This document shows positions 49,136-57,569 of a DNA stretch of 64,000 nt, piece after piece. The notes below the pieces were generated by a model that saw only the letters and a list, made by a program, of their open reading frames with translations, searched no databases and was not told the origin of the DNA. This DNA is from Halobacillus halophilus DSM 2266 (GTDB lineage Bacteria; Bacillota; Bacilli; Bacillales; Halobacillaceae): positions 744,001 to 808,000 of the forward strand of contig NC_017668.1 of assembly GCF_000284515.1 (NCBI RefSeq), written 5' to 3'. The position numbers and the translations under genes are program-made. Position 1 is the stretch's first letter. Each line of letters opens with the position of its first letter.

Positions 49136-49903
49136 TTAAAGATTTCTCTCTTTGTACTCTTTTAATGCATCACGGATGGCTGCTTTGTATTGTGTGAAGG
49201 CTTCCGTTTGGTTAGTAGCATCATTTCTGGAACTGTAGCTAATCGTTCCATTTTCAAAAAATGCTTTTCTTTGCGCTCGTGTTAGTTCCAACTGAACGCC
49301 CTCTCCGGTTTTAGTTTGATTCACAATATTATTTGGATGGTCGCCGTCCAGGTGCTCGGGGGCTTCCTTAACACGGAAGCCGCTTGATTCTAAATGCTCA
49401 GAAATTAAGCCTCTCAAATCCTCGTTTAATCCACCTAGTAGTGTTCTTTTCATTTCCCCTTCAGCCCCATGGATGGAAATATGGATTGACGCTTCGTTCG
49501 CCATAGAACGAGCCTGAGGTTCATCAAAATTGACAGAACTTATATGTAAATTATTAAAATTTCCGGAACTAAGCTTTCCCTTAAAGGTATAAAAACTGTA
49601 TTCTTTCCCGGCAACAGCATCTGCCAGCTGTGAAGTTACCTGCTCAATTCCTCCTCCATGAATGGCACTTACGAGTACACGGCTATTTGGGGATTGGCGT
49701 TTTTTGATTTCCCAATCTTCACTTTCTTCGTATACGTCACTTAACTCCGTGAATGTGCAGAATCGATCACCCTCTGCTGGACACTCCACGGAAGAAAAGC
49801 TTCTGCTAAAGATGTTATTTTGAAGCAGCAGGGTTATGGCAGCCGCAGAAGCAGCCAGCGTAAACGCTCCAATAATTAATTTAGTTTTAAACATAGGCAT
49901 CAC
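49136..49903 (-). CDS. Poly-gamma-glutamate hydrolase-family protein
   Basis: 255 residues or one to three fewer, as ATG codons follow the GTG start closely. An N-terminal membrane anchor or signal (LIIGAFTLAASAAAITLLLQ) suggests export. The catalytic part shows VLVSAIHGGGIEQVTS near residue 75 and ASIHISIHGAEG near 145, with the zinc-binding histidines of the PghP/DUF867 family, which cleaves gamma-polyglutamate and is common in Bacillus phages and prophages (YjqB, YmaC, YoqZ). Here the gene is isolated, with no phage genes nearby. It could degrade capsule or environmental polyglutamate for use as nutrient. Confidence 0.85.
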   Translation of the reverse strand: MMPMFKTKLIIGAFTLAASAAAITLLLQNNIFSRSFSSVECPAEGDRFCTFTELSDVYEESEDWEIKKRQSPNSRVLVSAIHGGGIEQVTSQLADAVAGKEYSFYTFKGKLSSGNFNNLHISSVNFDEPQARSMANEASIHISIHGAEGEMKRTLLGGLNEDLRGLISEHLESSGFRVKEAPEHLDGDHPNNIVNQTKTGEGVQLELTRAQRKAFFENGTISYSSRNDATNQTEAFTQYKAAIRDALKEYKERNL

Positions 49904-49969
49904 ACTCTCTCTAAAGTGTCCAATCTTTACTGGACCTTACGAATAGGATCTGTTAAATCGCAGTGTTGA

Positions 49970-50545
49970 TCTTACAGAAAAGCTCCCGTTACTTGAAGAC
50001 TCAGTTTCGAGATAAATGGGTCCTTTACGTTAGATGGACAAGGGCTGGTGGGGAAATAACTCGCTTTCCTATGGGGGAACGGTGAGCTTCCTCGCTCGTT
50101 TCACTCTCTGCGGGATCTCACCTAGTCCCTTCTCCCATGGGAGTCTCATCATTTCCCCACCACCCCCACTCTATTAAGAGGAACGGACCCTTCTTTAGTA
50201 GTGTAGGCGTTGAAGTTGATCCTTTCTAAATCCAGTAGTACCAGGCTTTTTCTAACATTACCTAGAGAAAACGGGGACTCATGGCATGATTTCTATATTT
50301 CCAATCCAAGTGATTTTTGCCAATGTTTCGAGTCTCTCATTTCAGCAAGGTCCGAAGGGGGACGATGAAGACTCCTGTGGGATAAACATGATCGGTGAGA
50401 CCCCGGAAGTCGAAGACTGAGGAGGCTCAGCACATGCCCACGGAAAGCGGAATCGTCCCCCGCAGGACCTTACCTACAAACCGATATCTCGAAACTGAGT
50501 CTTCCACAATCCGGCCCTATTGCGTAATAAACCTTTTCTGAAAAA
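49970..50545. repeat. MITE-like intergenic repeat, copy E8 (clearest copy)
   Basis: Left end: ACAGAAAAGCTCCCGTTACT, TGAAGACTCAGTTTCGAGATA, GGGTCC (49975-50033). Block B: GGTGGGGAAATAACTCGCTT to CCCATGGGAGTCTCATCATT (50050-50160). Block A: CAAGGTCCGAAGGGGGACGA to CGGAATCGTCCCCCGCAGGA (50345-50468). Right end: GATATCTCGAAACTGAGTCTT, CCACAATCCGGCCCTATTG, CGTAATAAACC (50482-50530). Non-coding; it fills the 760-bp gap between the polyglutamate hydrolase and the next gene. Confidence 0.88.
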
Positions 50546-50617
50546 AATAAACAACTGCGTTTAACAGAGCTTACGAATAACAATGATTGAATCGTTCGGA
50601 CAAGGTTAAATAACTTC

Positions 50618-50655
50618 CATAAAAACAGGAACCTTCCTGAGGGGGAAGAGTTCCT
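50618..50655 (-). terminator. Terminator of the small membrane protein gene
   Basis: On the minus strand AGGAACTCTTCC pairs with GGAAGGTTCCT, followed by GTTTTTATG. Confidence 0.75.
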
Positions 50656-50666
50656 TATATTCTGTG

Positions 50667-50894
50667 CTATAAGATAAAAATCCAGATGAGAATAATAGAG
50701 AGGACAAAAGTAATGGAATAAATAACCGTAAGCATAGGTATGCTCGAATTTTTAGTTTCGTTTTTCAGACTATCAATTTCATTTTTGGAAGAGCTTTTCT
50801 TCTCCTGTTTGGTCATTTCCTTAGCAATCATGATTGTGCTGACAAGGGCTATGATGGAAACGATGATCACCACTGCATAATAAATCGGGTACAT
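50667..50894 (-). CDS. Small two-helix membrane protein
   Basis: 75 residues. Two membrane helices, at about 3-25 (YPIYYAVVIIVSIIALVSTIM) and 52-75, are separated by a lysine/serine-rich hydrophilic loop (KQEKKSSSKNEIDSLKNE). AGGAGCGG precedes the ATG. No family recognised. The promoter, ribosome site and terminator make a real gene likely. A function in envelope or stress response is possible but not shown. Confidence 0.65.
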   Translation of the reverse strand: MYPIYYAVVIIVSIIALVSTIMIAKEMTKQEKKSSSKNEIDSLKNETKNSSIPMLTVIYSITFVLSIILIWIFIL

Positions 50895-51156
50895 AGATAT
50901 CCGCTCCTATCACTCATACTTACTCCTATTATAAATTATGATGAGGTTTGCCGCGAAACATTCACCCTCTCCAGTATGCTTTCATAATGGATCCTTACAC
51001 GCACGAAGGGTTATCTTCATCTTTCATGATACTAGAATCATTCCCGTGAACGTCTCTTTTAAATCTAAAGAATCCTTTTTGTTCTAGTACACGTACCCTG
51101 AATATAGGTTTTTGAGAGAGGAATGATCTGCAGGTAGGTTTACCCTGGTTACATAA
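50895..51156. other. Intergenic gap without recognised feature
   Basis: About 260 bases between two minus-strand genes. I see no repeat module, RNA motif or convincing open frame here. Confidence 0.6.
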
Positions 51157-51191
51157 TGAATCCCCATCCGTCTGACGGGTGGGGATTCGTT
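51157..51191 (-). terminator. Terminator of the MFS transporter gene
   Basis: AATCCCCATCCGTC pairs with GACGGGTGGGGATT; stems both strands, located directly downstream of the MFS stop. Confidence 0.82.
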
Positions 51192-51198
51192 TAGGTGC

Positions 51199-52686
51199 TT
51201 AATGTTCTCCAACTGCCTCGTGTTCTCCAGGTGTTTCGTGCTCTGTCTGTTTCGCTCGTTTAACGAAAAGGGAAGCGATAAATCCGATGGCAGCTAAAGT
51301 AAAGGCAATAAAGTAAACCAGTTCAACACCGGCGACAAGTGCTTGACTCATGACCGTTTCAGATTCAGGATTTTGTGCATTGTTTAAATAGCTTTCCTCT
51401 CTAGTAGTCATCAGACTGATGAACACAGCAACTCCTACAGCACCGGATACGGGCTGTAAAGTATTCATAATTGCCGTACCGTGAGGATAAAGACGTTTAG
51501 GAAGCTGATTCAATCCGTTCGTCTGAGCTGGCATCATAACGGCCGATATGGAGAGCATGAGCAATAGGTAGCTAAGTGCGATCCGCCAAATGGGTGTATC
51601 CATACTCACTTGGCTCAAGGAAAACAAGGTTCCCATCAGGATAGCTGTCGCTGGAATAATCAGCAGTCTCGGACCAAACTTATCAAAAAGTTTTCCCATT
51701 ACTGGAGACATGAGGCCATTCAATAAAGCTCCTGGCAGCAGAATTAGTCCAGCTGTTGCAGCAGGGAGAGCGAGTGGTCCCTGCATATACATCGGCAGAA
51801 TGATTTCGGAGGAAAACATCGAAACCATTACAATGATGAATAACACAAGACCGATGGTAAACATCGGATATTGGAATACGCGTACGTCAAGAAGCGGTTC
51901 TTCCAGTTTCAGCTGGCGAATTGAAAAGAAGATGAGGGATACAGCCCCCGCGATAATCATGGCAAGTACCTGGGGATCAAGGAAACTCGCTTCTCCTTCT
52001 CCAGCTGAACTAAACCCTAGTACAATTCCGCCAAAACCGACAGTGGAAAGTACAATAGAGAGAATATCGACTTTTGGTTTTGTTACTTCTCCTACGTTTT
52101 TTAAGAACTTATAGGCGAATGCAATTGAGAATAGAGCAAATGGAATAACGGTAATAAACAAATATCTCCATCCTAAATACTCCACGATAATCCCTGATAA
52201 TGTGGGACCAATCGCCGGCGCAAACATGATGACAAGTCCAATCATGCCCATAATTGCCCCGCGTCGTTCGGGTGGAAATAAAAGCAGGAATGTATTAAAG
52301 ATAATCGGAATTAATAATCCTGTTCCAACCGCCTGCAGCAGTCTGCCAGCAAGCAGAACACCAAACGAGGGAGCAGCAGCACAGATTAAAGTCCCAATCG
52401 TAAAAATAGTCATCGTCCCTAGAAACATTTGTCTCGTGGTAAACGTTTGAAGCAGCAGAGCAGAAACGGGAATCAGTATTCCCATCACCAGCATAAAGCC
52501 GGTAACCATCCACTGTACCACAGGAGCGGTAATGTTAAATTGTTCCATTAATGTCGTCAAAGCAATATTCAAAAGCGTTTCATTTAAAATAGCAAAGAAC
52601 GCCCCAATAATCAGTGAAATCATAACGGGTTTTACATTAAAGTCAGGATCGTCGGCTAAAAATTCATATTTGGTTTTATCGTCCAC
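51199..52686 (-). CDS. DHA2-type MFS drug exporter
   Basis: 495 residues from GTG 52686, seven bases after AAAGGAGG; a frame nine codons longer crosses this site. About 14 membrane helices. The motifs LQAVGTGLLIPIIFNTFLLLFPPERRGAIMG (motif A/B region, cut here from the longer pattern) and PAIGPTLSGIIVEYLGWRYLF (motif C, drug/H+ antiporters) mark the EmrB/QacA subfamily. It should export lipophilic cations or drugs using the proton gradient. Monocistronic, with no adjacent TetR or MarR regulator, so control is not visible. The substrate is unknown. Confidence 0.9.
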   Translation of the reverse strand: MDDKTKYEFLADDPDFNVKPVMISLIIGAFFAILNETLLNIALTTLMEQFNITAPVVQWMVTGFMLVMGILIPVSALLLQTFTTRQMFLGTMTIFTIGTLICAAAPSFGVLLAGRLLQAVGTGLLIPIIFNTFLLLFPPERRGAIMGMIGLVIMFAPAIGPTLSGIIVEYLGWRYLFITVIPFALFSIAFAYKFLKNVGEVTKPKVDILSIVLSTVGFGGIVLGFSSAGEGEASFLDPQVLAMIIAGAVSLIFFSIRQLKLEEPLLDVRVFQYPMFTIGLVLFIIVMVSMFSSEIILPMYMQGPLALPAATAGLILLPGALLNGLMSPVMGKLFDKFGPRLLIIPATAILMGTLFSLSQVSMDTPIWRIALSYLLLMLSISAVMMPAQTNGLNQLPKRLYPHGTAIMNTLQPVSGAVGVAVFISLMTTREESYLNNAQNPESETVMSQALVAGVELVYFIAFTLAAIGFIASLFVKRAKQTEHETPGEHEAVGEH

Positions 52687-52767
52687 AAGTAAGCCTCCTT
52701 TTTTAGCAGTCACAACCTATTATTATAAAGGAAGAAATGAGGGAGCGATAGTAAAAGTACTTTACAC

Positions 52768-54450
52768 CTACATATGTTCAGGAGCCTCAATACCTAGCAG
52801 ACGGAGCCCGTCTTTTAGAACAACCGTAAAGACGTAAATAAGGGTTAAGCGAGCATTCTGCTGGTCATTCTGTAGGATTTTTGTGTCCGCATAATACTTA
52901 TTAAAAGCCTTCGTTAGCTCAAGTAGGTATTTAGCGATGATGGAAGGATCATGATTTGTATTGGCTTTAAAAACCGTCTCTGGATAATGGCGGACCCATT
53001 TCACAAGTGGCCAGGCAGGTTCTTCTTTGAGAGAAGCGTCTGCTGTTTCTATGTGAAATTCTCCTTTTTCAAGCAGTGAGCGTCCTCTGACATAAGCATA
53101 CTGCAGGTAAGGAGCAGTGTTTCCTTCAAAAGTCAGCATGTCTTCAAGCGAGAACTCTACATCATTGCGGCGATCGTGCTTTAGGTCGTGGAAGATCACG
53201 GCTCCAACACCCACTTGTTTCGCAATTTCCTCCTTGTTTTGTAATTCGGGATTTTTCTCTTCAATATTGGAGGCAGCTTGTTGTATAGCTTCGTTCAGTA
53301 CTTCCTCAAGCAGGATCGTTTTCCCCTGACGTGTGGACATTTTCTTTCCATCTGTGAGCATCATACCAAAAGATATATGCTTAAGCTGATCTGCCCAGTC
53401 AAAGTCAAGTTTGAGTAATACATGCTTCACTTGCTCAAAATGTAACGATTGTTCATGTCCCACAACATAGAGAGCTTCTTCAAATTCATATGTCTGATAA
53501 CGGTCAATAGCAGCCGTTAAGTCTCTTGTCGCATAAATGGATGTTCCATTGCTTTTCTGGATCAGGCAGGGAGGAAGCCCCTCTTTATCAAGACGAACCA
53601 CTTGGGCACCTTCAGATTCTTCAAGCAGTTGTTTTTCCTGCAACAGCTTCACCGTTTTGTCCATTTTGTCATTGTAGTAAGCTTCTCCTCGAGTCAGATC
53701 GAACTCAATACCGAGAAGTTCATAAACCTTTTCGAATTCTTCAAGGGATACAGCTTTAAACCATTTCCACAGCTTTAGTGCTTCTTCGTCCTGCTGCTCC
53801 AGTTTCTTAAACCATTCCCTTCCTTCTTCAATTAAGGAAGGATCGTCTTTTGAGGCCTGATGAAAATGGACATAAATTTTCGTAAGTTCCTTTAAGGGAT
53901 TCTCTCGTACCTTCTCTTCATTGCCCCAGTGCTGGTAAGCAGCAAGAAGCTTTCCGAACTGAGTGCCATAATCCCCTATGTAGTTAATTTTTACGGTAGT
54001 ATAGCCGCATTTTTCCGCCAGATTCGAGAGAGCATTTCCTATAACTGTGGAGCGGAGGTGTCCCATAGAAAAAGGTTTAGCGATATTCGGTGCAGACATA
54101 TCCAATACGACCGTTTTACCTGTGCCGAAGGAGTGGCTTCCATAAGAGGATGGATCGGTAAGTACCTGCTTCATGGTTTGCTCCGTCACAAAAGCCTGAT
54201 TTAGAAAAATGTTAATATACCCGCCTGCTGTTTGAACTTTTGCGAATAGATCATGTTTAAGCTGCGGTGCCAGCTGAGAAGCGATCTCTTTGGGATTTCT
54301 TTTAAAGAAAGAAGCCAATGAAAAACAGGGAAAGGCTAAATCCCCTAAATGCGGTTGTTTAGGAATTTCAATTTTGTCGTACACCCATTCTCTTGAAAAC
54401 TGTTCACCTAGAAGATGGGATAGCTGTAGAGCCAGAATGTGCTTTTCCAT
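52768..54450 (-). CDS. argS: Arginyl-tRNA synthetase
   Basis: 560 residues, class I. The HIGH motif appears as FSMGHLRST near residue 128 and the KMSKS motif as KMSTRQGKTILL near 370; the DALR anticodon-binding domain is the last 120 residues, ending in RLLGIEAPEHM. The N-terminal 110 residues form the Add-1 domain that reads the D-loop. It charges tRNA-Arg. It is controlled by the T-box leader directly upstream. GGAGGAATTATAA precedes the ATG. The genomic place, next to an MFS exporter, differs from the usual argS locus, so this may be an additional synthetase; the window cannot tell. Confidence 0.95.
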   Translation of the reverse strand: MEKHILALQLSHLLGEQFSREWVYDKIEIPKQPHLGDLAFPCFSLASFFKRNPKEIASQLAPQLKHDLFAKVQTAGGYINIFLNQAFVTEQTMKQVLTDPSSYGSHSFGTGKTVVLDMSAPNIAKPFSMGHLRSTVIGNALSNLAEKCGYTTVKINYIGDYGTQFGKLLAAYQHWGNEEKVRENPLKELTKIYVHFHQASKDDPSLIEEGREWFKKLEQQDEEALKLWKWFKAVSLEEFEKVYELLGIEFDLTRGEAYYNDKMDKTVKLLQEKQLLEESEGAQVVRLDKEGLPPCLIQKSNGTSIYATRDLTAAIDRYQTYEFEEALYVVGHEQSLHFEQVKHVLLKLDFDWADQLKHISFGMMLTDGKKMSTRQGKTILLEEVLNEAIQQAASNIEEKNPELQNKEEIAKQVGVGAVIFHDLKHDRRNDVEFSLEDMLTFEGNTAPYLQYAYVRGRSLLEKGEFHIETADASLKEEPAWPLVKWVRHYPETVFKANTNHDPSIIAKYLLELTKAFNKYYADTKILQNDQQNARLTLIYVFTVVLKDGLRLLGIEAPEHM

Positions 54451-54471
54451 TTATAATTCCTCCTTCAATTA

Positions 54472-54690
54472 AAAAAACCTCGTCTCCTGAAAGAGACGAG
54501 GTATAACTCGCGGTACCACTCTTATAGCTGTATAGCCACTCGGTATTGTTAACGGGGGTTGCCCCGGCCTATCCCTACTTGATTCAGGCAGGCTTCTCAA
54601 AAGTCCGGTTCACTTACGGATATAGGTTCAGGCTCTCACCGTCCCTGAATCGCTTGCCCCTCACACATAAGCTACTCTCTTTTTTTTTGG
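54472..54690 (-). promoter_or_regulatory. T-box leader of argS
   Basis: On the minus strand stem I carries AGGGACGGTGAGAGCCTGA, and the antiterminator has the T-box core AGAGTGGTACCGCGAG, followed by the terminator CCTCGTCTCTTTCAGG, AGACGAGGTTTTTTT. Uncharged tRNA should base-pair with the GGTACC-region bulge and stabilise the antiterminator. An arginine specifier is expected; both CGT and CGG triplets are present in the 3' half of stem I, and I cannot decide between them. Confidence 0.93.
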
Positions 54691-54802
54691 AATTTAATTA
54701 ATTTTAGAAAAGTATAGCGGATGGAGCTTGGATTTGCAAGATGATTATGGAATAACAATGGATGACGTGGGAAAAATATCATGGAAATGAGGTGAGAGTG
54801 TT

Positions 54803-55414
54803 ATGGACTGGATATGGAAAGCGATACTGATTATCATCGTAGGGACGATTATCCTTAGAATTGCAGGGCGTAAATCAATCTCTCAAATGACGCTGTCTCA
54901 GACAGTCATTATGATTGCGATCGGTTCCCTGTTGATTCAGCCGGTTGCCGGGAGAAACGTGTGGGTTACATTTGGCGTAGGTGGAGTGCTCGTATTAACC
55001 TTGATTGCTATGGAATTTATGCAAGTGAAATTTGATTTTATGGAAAAATTTTTAACAGGGAAATCTAAGCCAGTGATCGTAAATGGTCAATTAAATGATC
55101 AGAACTTAAAGAAAATGAGGCTGACCGTTGACCAGTTGGAAATGAAATTGAGACAGCAAAGCGTTACCTCAATTCAGGACGTAAAATCAGCGACCCTCGA
55201 ACCTAACGGTCAGATTGGTATAGAACTGAAAGAAAATTATAAACCAGCTACCAAACAGGACGTAGAAGAAGTACGGAAAGAATTAATGGCTTTAAAGAAC
55301 CTGTTAGGATCGAATACGGCATACCAGGCACCGCAGACAGCACAATCAGCAAACATTTTTCAGGAAGTGGAAACGAAAAAAAACCAGAAGGATATTCCAG
55401 ACCGCCTACAGTAA
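54803..55414 (+). CDS. DUF421-family membrane protein (YetF/YdfR type)
   Basis: 203 residues. Three membrane helices occupy the first 75 residues (AILIIIVGTIILRIAGRKS; VIMIAIGSLLIQPVAG; VLVLTLIAMEF). The soluble DUF421 domain follows (KSKPVIVNGQLNDQNLKKMRL) with the conserved SIQDVKSATLEPNGQIGIEL. The family includes YetF/YrbG; the role in Bacillus is not settled. GAGGTGAGAG precedes the ATG. The thioredoxin-like gene follows after 87 bp, a pairing that recalls ydfR-ydfQ in B. subtilis. Confidence 0.85.
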   Translation: MDWIWKAILIIIVGTIILRIAGRKSISQMTLSQTVIMIAIGSLLIQPVAGRNVWVTFGVGGVLVLTLIAMEFMQVKFDFMEKFLTGKSKPVIVNGQLNDQNLKKMRLTVDQLEMKLRQQSVTSIQDVKSATLEPNGQIGIELKENYKPATKQDVEEVRKELMALKNLLGSNTAYQAPQTAQSANIFQEVETKKNQKDIPDRLQ

Positions 55415-55501
55415 AAGCGTTTTTTAACACATAGGCAGAATGAAAGAAACTCTGGTTAAATCTTGGTACAATAGAAACAAGATTAATTAGAGGTGAGTTA
55501 T

Positions 55502-55831
55502 TTGAATTCATTACATTCATTAGAATCTATTCAATCGTTTATTAACCGTGAACGATTGTCACTTGTTTATATATCACAACCGAATTGCTCCGTCTGCCAC
55601 TCGTTAAAACCACAGGTCGAGGAGTTGCTGGAGGAATACCCTGGCATATCATCTGTCCATGTGGACGCAAGCGAAGTACCTGAAGCAGCCGGGCAGTTCT
55701 CTGTGTTCTCTGTTCCGGCAGTCCTTGTTTTCTCTGAAGGTAAGGAGCTGTTCAGAAAAGCACGCTTCGTACCACTTGGAGAACTGAATCAGCAGCTGGT
55801 GAAGTATAATCATTTTATTAATGAAGTTTAA
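55502..55831 (+). CDS. Thioredoxin-like protein (YdfQ type)
   Basis: 109 residues from a TTG start at 55502 behind AGAGGTGA; the GTG nine bases before overlaps this site. Thioredoxin fold with active site SQPNCSVCHSLKPQ near residue 26: the CSVC motif is unlike the canonical CGPC, so the redox potential and partner specificity may differ. The cis-proline region is FSVPAVLVF near residue 75. Cytosolic. It may act with the membrane protein upstream. Confidence 0.8.
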   Translation: MNSLHSLESIQSFINRERLSLVYISQPNCSVCHSLKPQVEELLEEYPGISSVHVDASEVPEAAGQFSVFSVPAVLVFSEGKELFRKARFVPLGELNQQLVKYNHFINEV

Positions 55832-55842
55832 GCAGAAAATAA

Positions 55843-55878
55843 GAAACTTACGGGCGCCATAAGCCCGTAAGTTTTTTT
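55843..55878 (+). terminator. Terminator after the thioredoxin-like gene
   Basis: AACTTACGGGC pairs with GCCCGTAAGTT, followed by TTTTT. Confidence 0.9.
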
Positions 55879-55979
55879 GTGCGATTTTATTGAAACACTC
55901 TTAGGACGGAAGAGGTTGGAGCTGTCTTTTGAAAAAGCTCCACTAAACGTCGTAGATAAAATCTGATACAAGATACTCC

Positions 55980-56300
55980 ACTAAAGAGCCGGATAATGTA
56001 AGACTAAGTTTCGAGATAATTCGGGTCCGTTACGATATGTGGAGAAGGGCTGGTGGGGAAATAACTCGTCTTGTTCCATCACCCAGACACTCGAGTCATA
56101 AGCCGCTCATCAACGGATGGAAAAACCGCCATCCTTTTGGTGAGCGGCTTATGCTGGTCGTGTCTATCGGGGTGATTCCACATTTGGCCCTACACGACCC
56201 TGCGTCGTGCAGGGCCGGAAAGCGAAATCGTCCCCGGAGGACCTTCCGCTCAACAAATATCTCGAAATCAAGTCTTAAACAAACGGGAACTTTTCTGGAT
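55980..56300. repeat. MITE-like intergenic repeat, copy E9
   Basis: About 0.32 kb. Left end: AGAGCCGGATAATG, TAAGACTAAGTTTCGAGATAA, GGGTCCGTTACG (55985-56036). Right end: CAAATATCTCGAAATCAAGTC, TTAAACAAACGGGAAC (56253-56291). The interior holds a hairpin module with CATAAGCCGCTCA/TGAGCGGCTTATG arms (56096-56153), shared with E3, and the GGCCCTACACGAC...GTGCAGGGCC unit (56188-56213). An open frame across it is shared with E3 but probably not coding. Confidence 0.82.
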
Positions 56301-56540
56301 TAAGCAACGTGAGGAAAAGGTTTTGGAAAATTGCTATAACCCCTACCACGATAAGTTTTTTGAATATTTACTTAATTCGTATTATTGGGTTTTATATGGG
56401 AATTCGTAAAAAATCAGTTCTCAAATACAGCCGTGAGAAGTCATTTTTTGCGATGAGAAGCGATGAGGATGAAATATCTCGCTTTGAAACCGTTTACACT
56501 AACTAATTGGCTCATATAGACATCATTTGGTAAATACCCC

Positions 56541-56568
56541 TTGATTCAATTTTTGCCAGTGTTATGAT
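56541..56568 (+). promoter_or_regulatory. Promoter of the proHJA operon
   Basis: TTGATT (56541-56546) and TATGAT (56563-56568) are 16 bases apart. Transcription should start near 56575, which supports the proH start at 56624 over an ATG at 56564. Salt control is expected from the operon's role but no specific site is visible. Confidence 0.6.
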
Positions 56569-56623
56569 GAAAAACGTCATAAAGAAAGCGAACAAAAAAT
56601 ACGAACGGGAGAGATTAACTCAA

Positions 56624-57466
56624 ATGATCAAACAAACGATTGCTTTTTTAGGTGCAGGCTCTATGGCTGAAGCTATGATTTCAGGTATGGTTGAATCCGG
56701 GAACATTTCAGCAGATCAGATCATTGTAACCAATCGAAGTAATCAAGATCGATTAAATGAGATTAATGATAAATATGGAGTACGTACAGTATTAAAAGAT
56801 GATTTAGACTTTTCACAAGTGGATCAACTTATTCTGGCTATGAAGCCAAAAGATATTGATGCCGTACTTGAAGACTTACGTTATAAATTAAATCCGAATC
56901 AAGTACTTGTATCCGTGCTCGCTGGCATTTCTACTTCATATATGGAAGACCGTCTCAATGATGGTCAGGAAGTTATTCGAGTGATGCCGAACACATCCAG
57001 TACGCTTCGCGAATCAGCAACCGCAATGTGCCCTGGCCACTATACAGACATGGAAAATGTTCTAGTGTCTAAGGCTCTCCTACAGTCTATTGGAGAAGTT
57101 TTCATTATTCCAGAGGATAAAATGGATGTCTTTACCGGAATTGCCGGAAGCGGTCCTGCTTATTTCTACTATTTAATGGAGCATATTGAGGAAACTGGCC
57201 GTGCAGAGGGTATGGATTCCAAAACACTCAGGGAAATTGGAGCACAAACCCTGCTCGGTGCAGCAAAAATGATGCTGGAGGGCGAAGAAAGCCCAGCGGA
57301 ACTTCGTAAAAAAGTTACCTCTCCAAACGGTACGACAGCGGCTGGTCTTGATGCACTGGAAGAAAGTGGCGGCGGAGACGCGATCTCAGCAGCTATTAAA
57401 GGTGCAGCCGGACGCTCGAAAGAACTAAGTAAAGAAATAGAAGGCCTGTTAGTAGGCAGTAAGTAA
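56624..57466 (+). CDS. proH: Pyrroline-5-carboxylate reductase
   Basis: 280 residues from ATG 56624, with GGGAGAG upstream. AFLGAGSMAEAMISGM is the NADPH-binding loop, VIRVMPNTSSTLRESATAM lies in the middle domain and GIAGSGPAYFYYLMEHIEE near residue 170 is the ProC signature for substrate and dimer contacts. It makes proline from pyrroline-5-carboxylate in the last step of the pathway. In Halobacillus the three-gene order proH-proJ-proA serves salt-induced proline accumulation, separate from housekeeping synthesis; the order here is identical. The last codons lie in the first copy of a tandem repeat. Confidence 0.95.
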   Translation: MIKQTIAFLGAGSMAEAMISGMVESGNISADQIIVTNRSNQDRLNEINDKYGVRTVLKDDLDFSQVDQLILAMKPKDIDAVLEDLRYKLNPNQVLVSVLAGISTSYMEDRLNDGQEVIRVMPNTSSTLRESATAMCPGHYTDMENVLVSKALLQSIGEVFIIPEDKMDVFTGIAGSGPAYFYYLMEHIEETGRAEGMDSKTLREIGAQTLLGAAKMMLEGEESPAELRKKVTSPNGTTAAGLDALEESGGGDAISAAIKGAAGRSKELSKEIEGLLVGSK

Positions 57467-57539
57467 ATAGCAGTAAGTAAATAGCAGTAAGTAAATAGCA
57501 GTAAGTAAATAGCAGTAAGTAAATAGCAGTAAATAAATA
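57456..57539. repeat. Six tandem copies of a 14-bp unit (VNTR-like)
   Basis: Unit GCAGTAAGTAAATA at 57456, 57470, 57484, 57498, 57512 and 57526; the last copy has one substitution (GCAGTAAATAAATA). The first copy includes the last two codons and stop of proH. The unit has stops in several frames. The gap to proJ is thus mostly repeat. Confidence 0.97.
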
Positions 57540-57569
57540 ACTCGATGCAATACGTTAAATAGGAGTGAT

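Noticed and set aside
49136-49903. Polyglutamate hydrolase considered as a marker of a prophage
   Set aside because: No integrase, capsid, tail or lysis gene lies within reach on either side.
57456-57539. Tandem repeats considered as a small CRISPR array
   Set aside because: The 14-base units follow one another directly without spacers, so they are simple tandem repeats.
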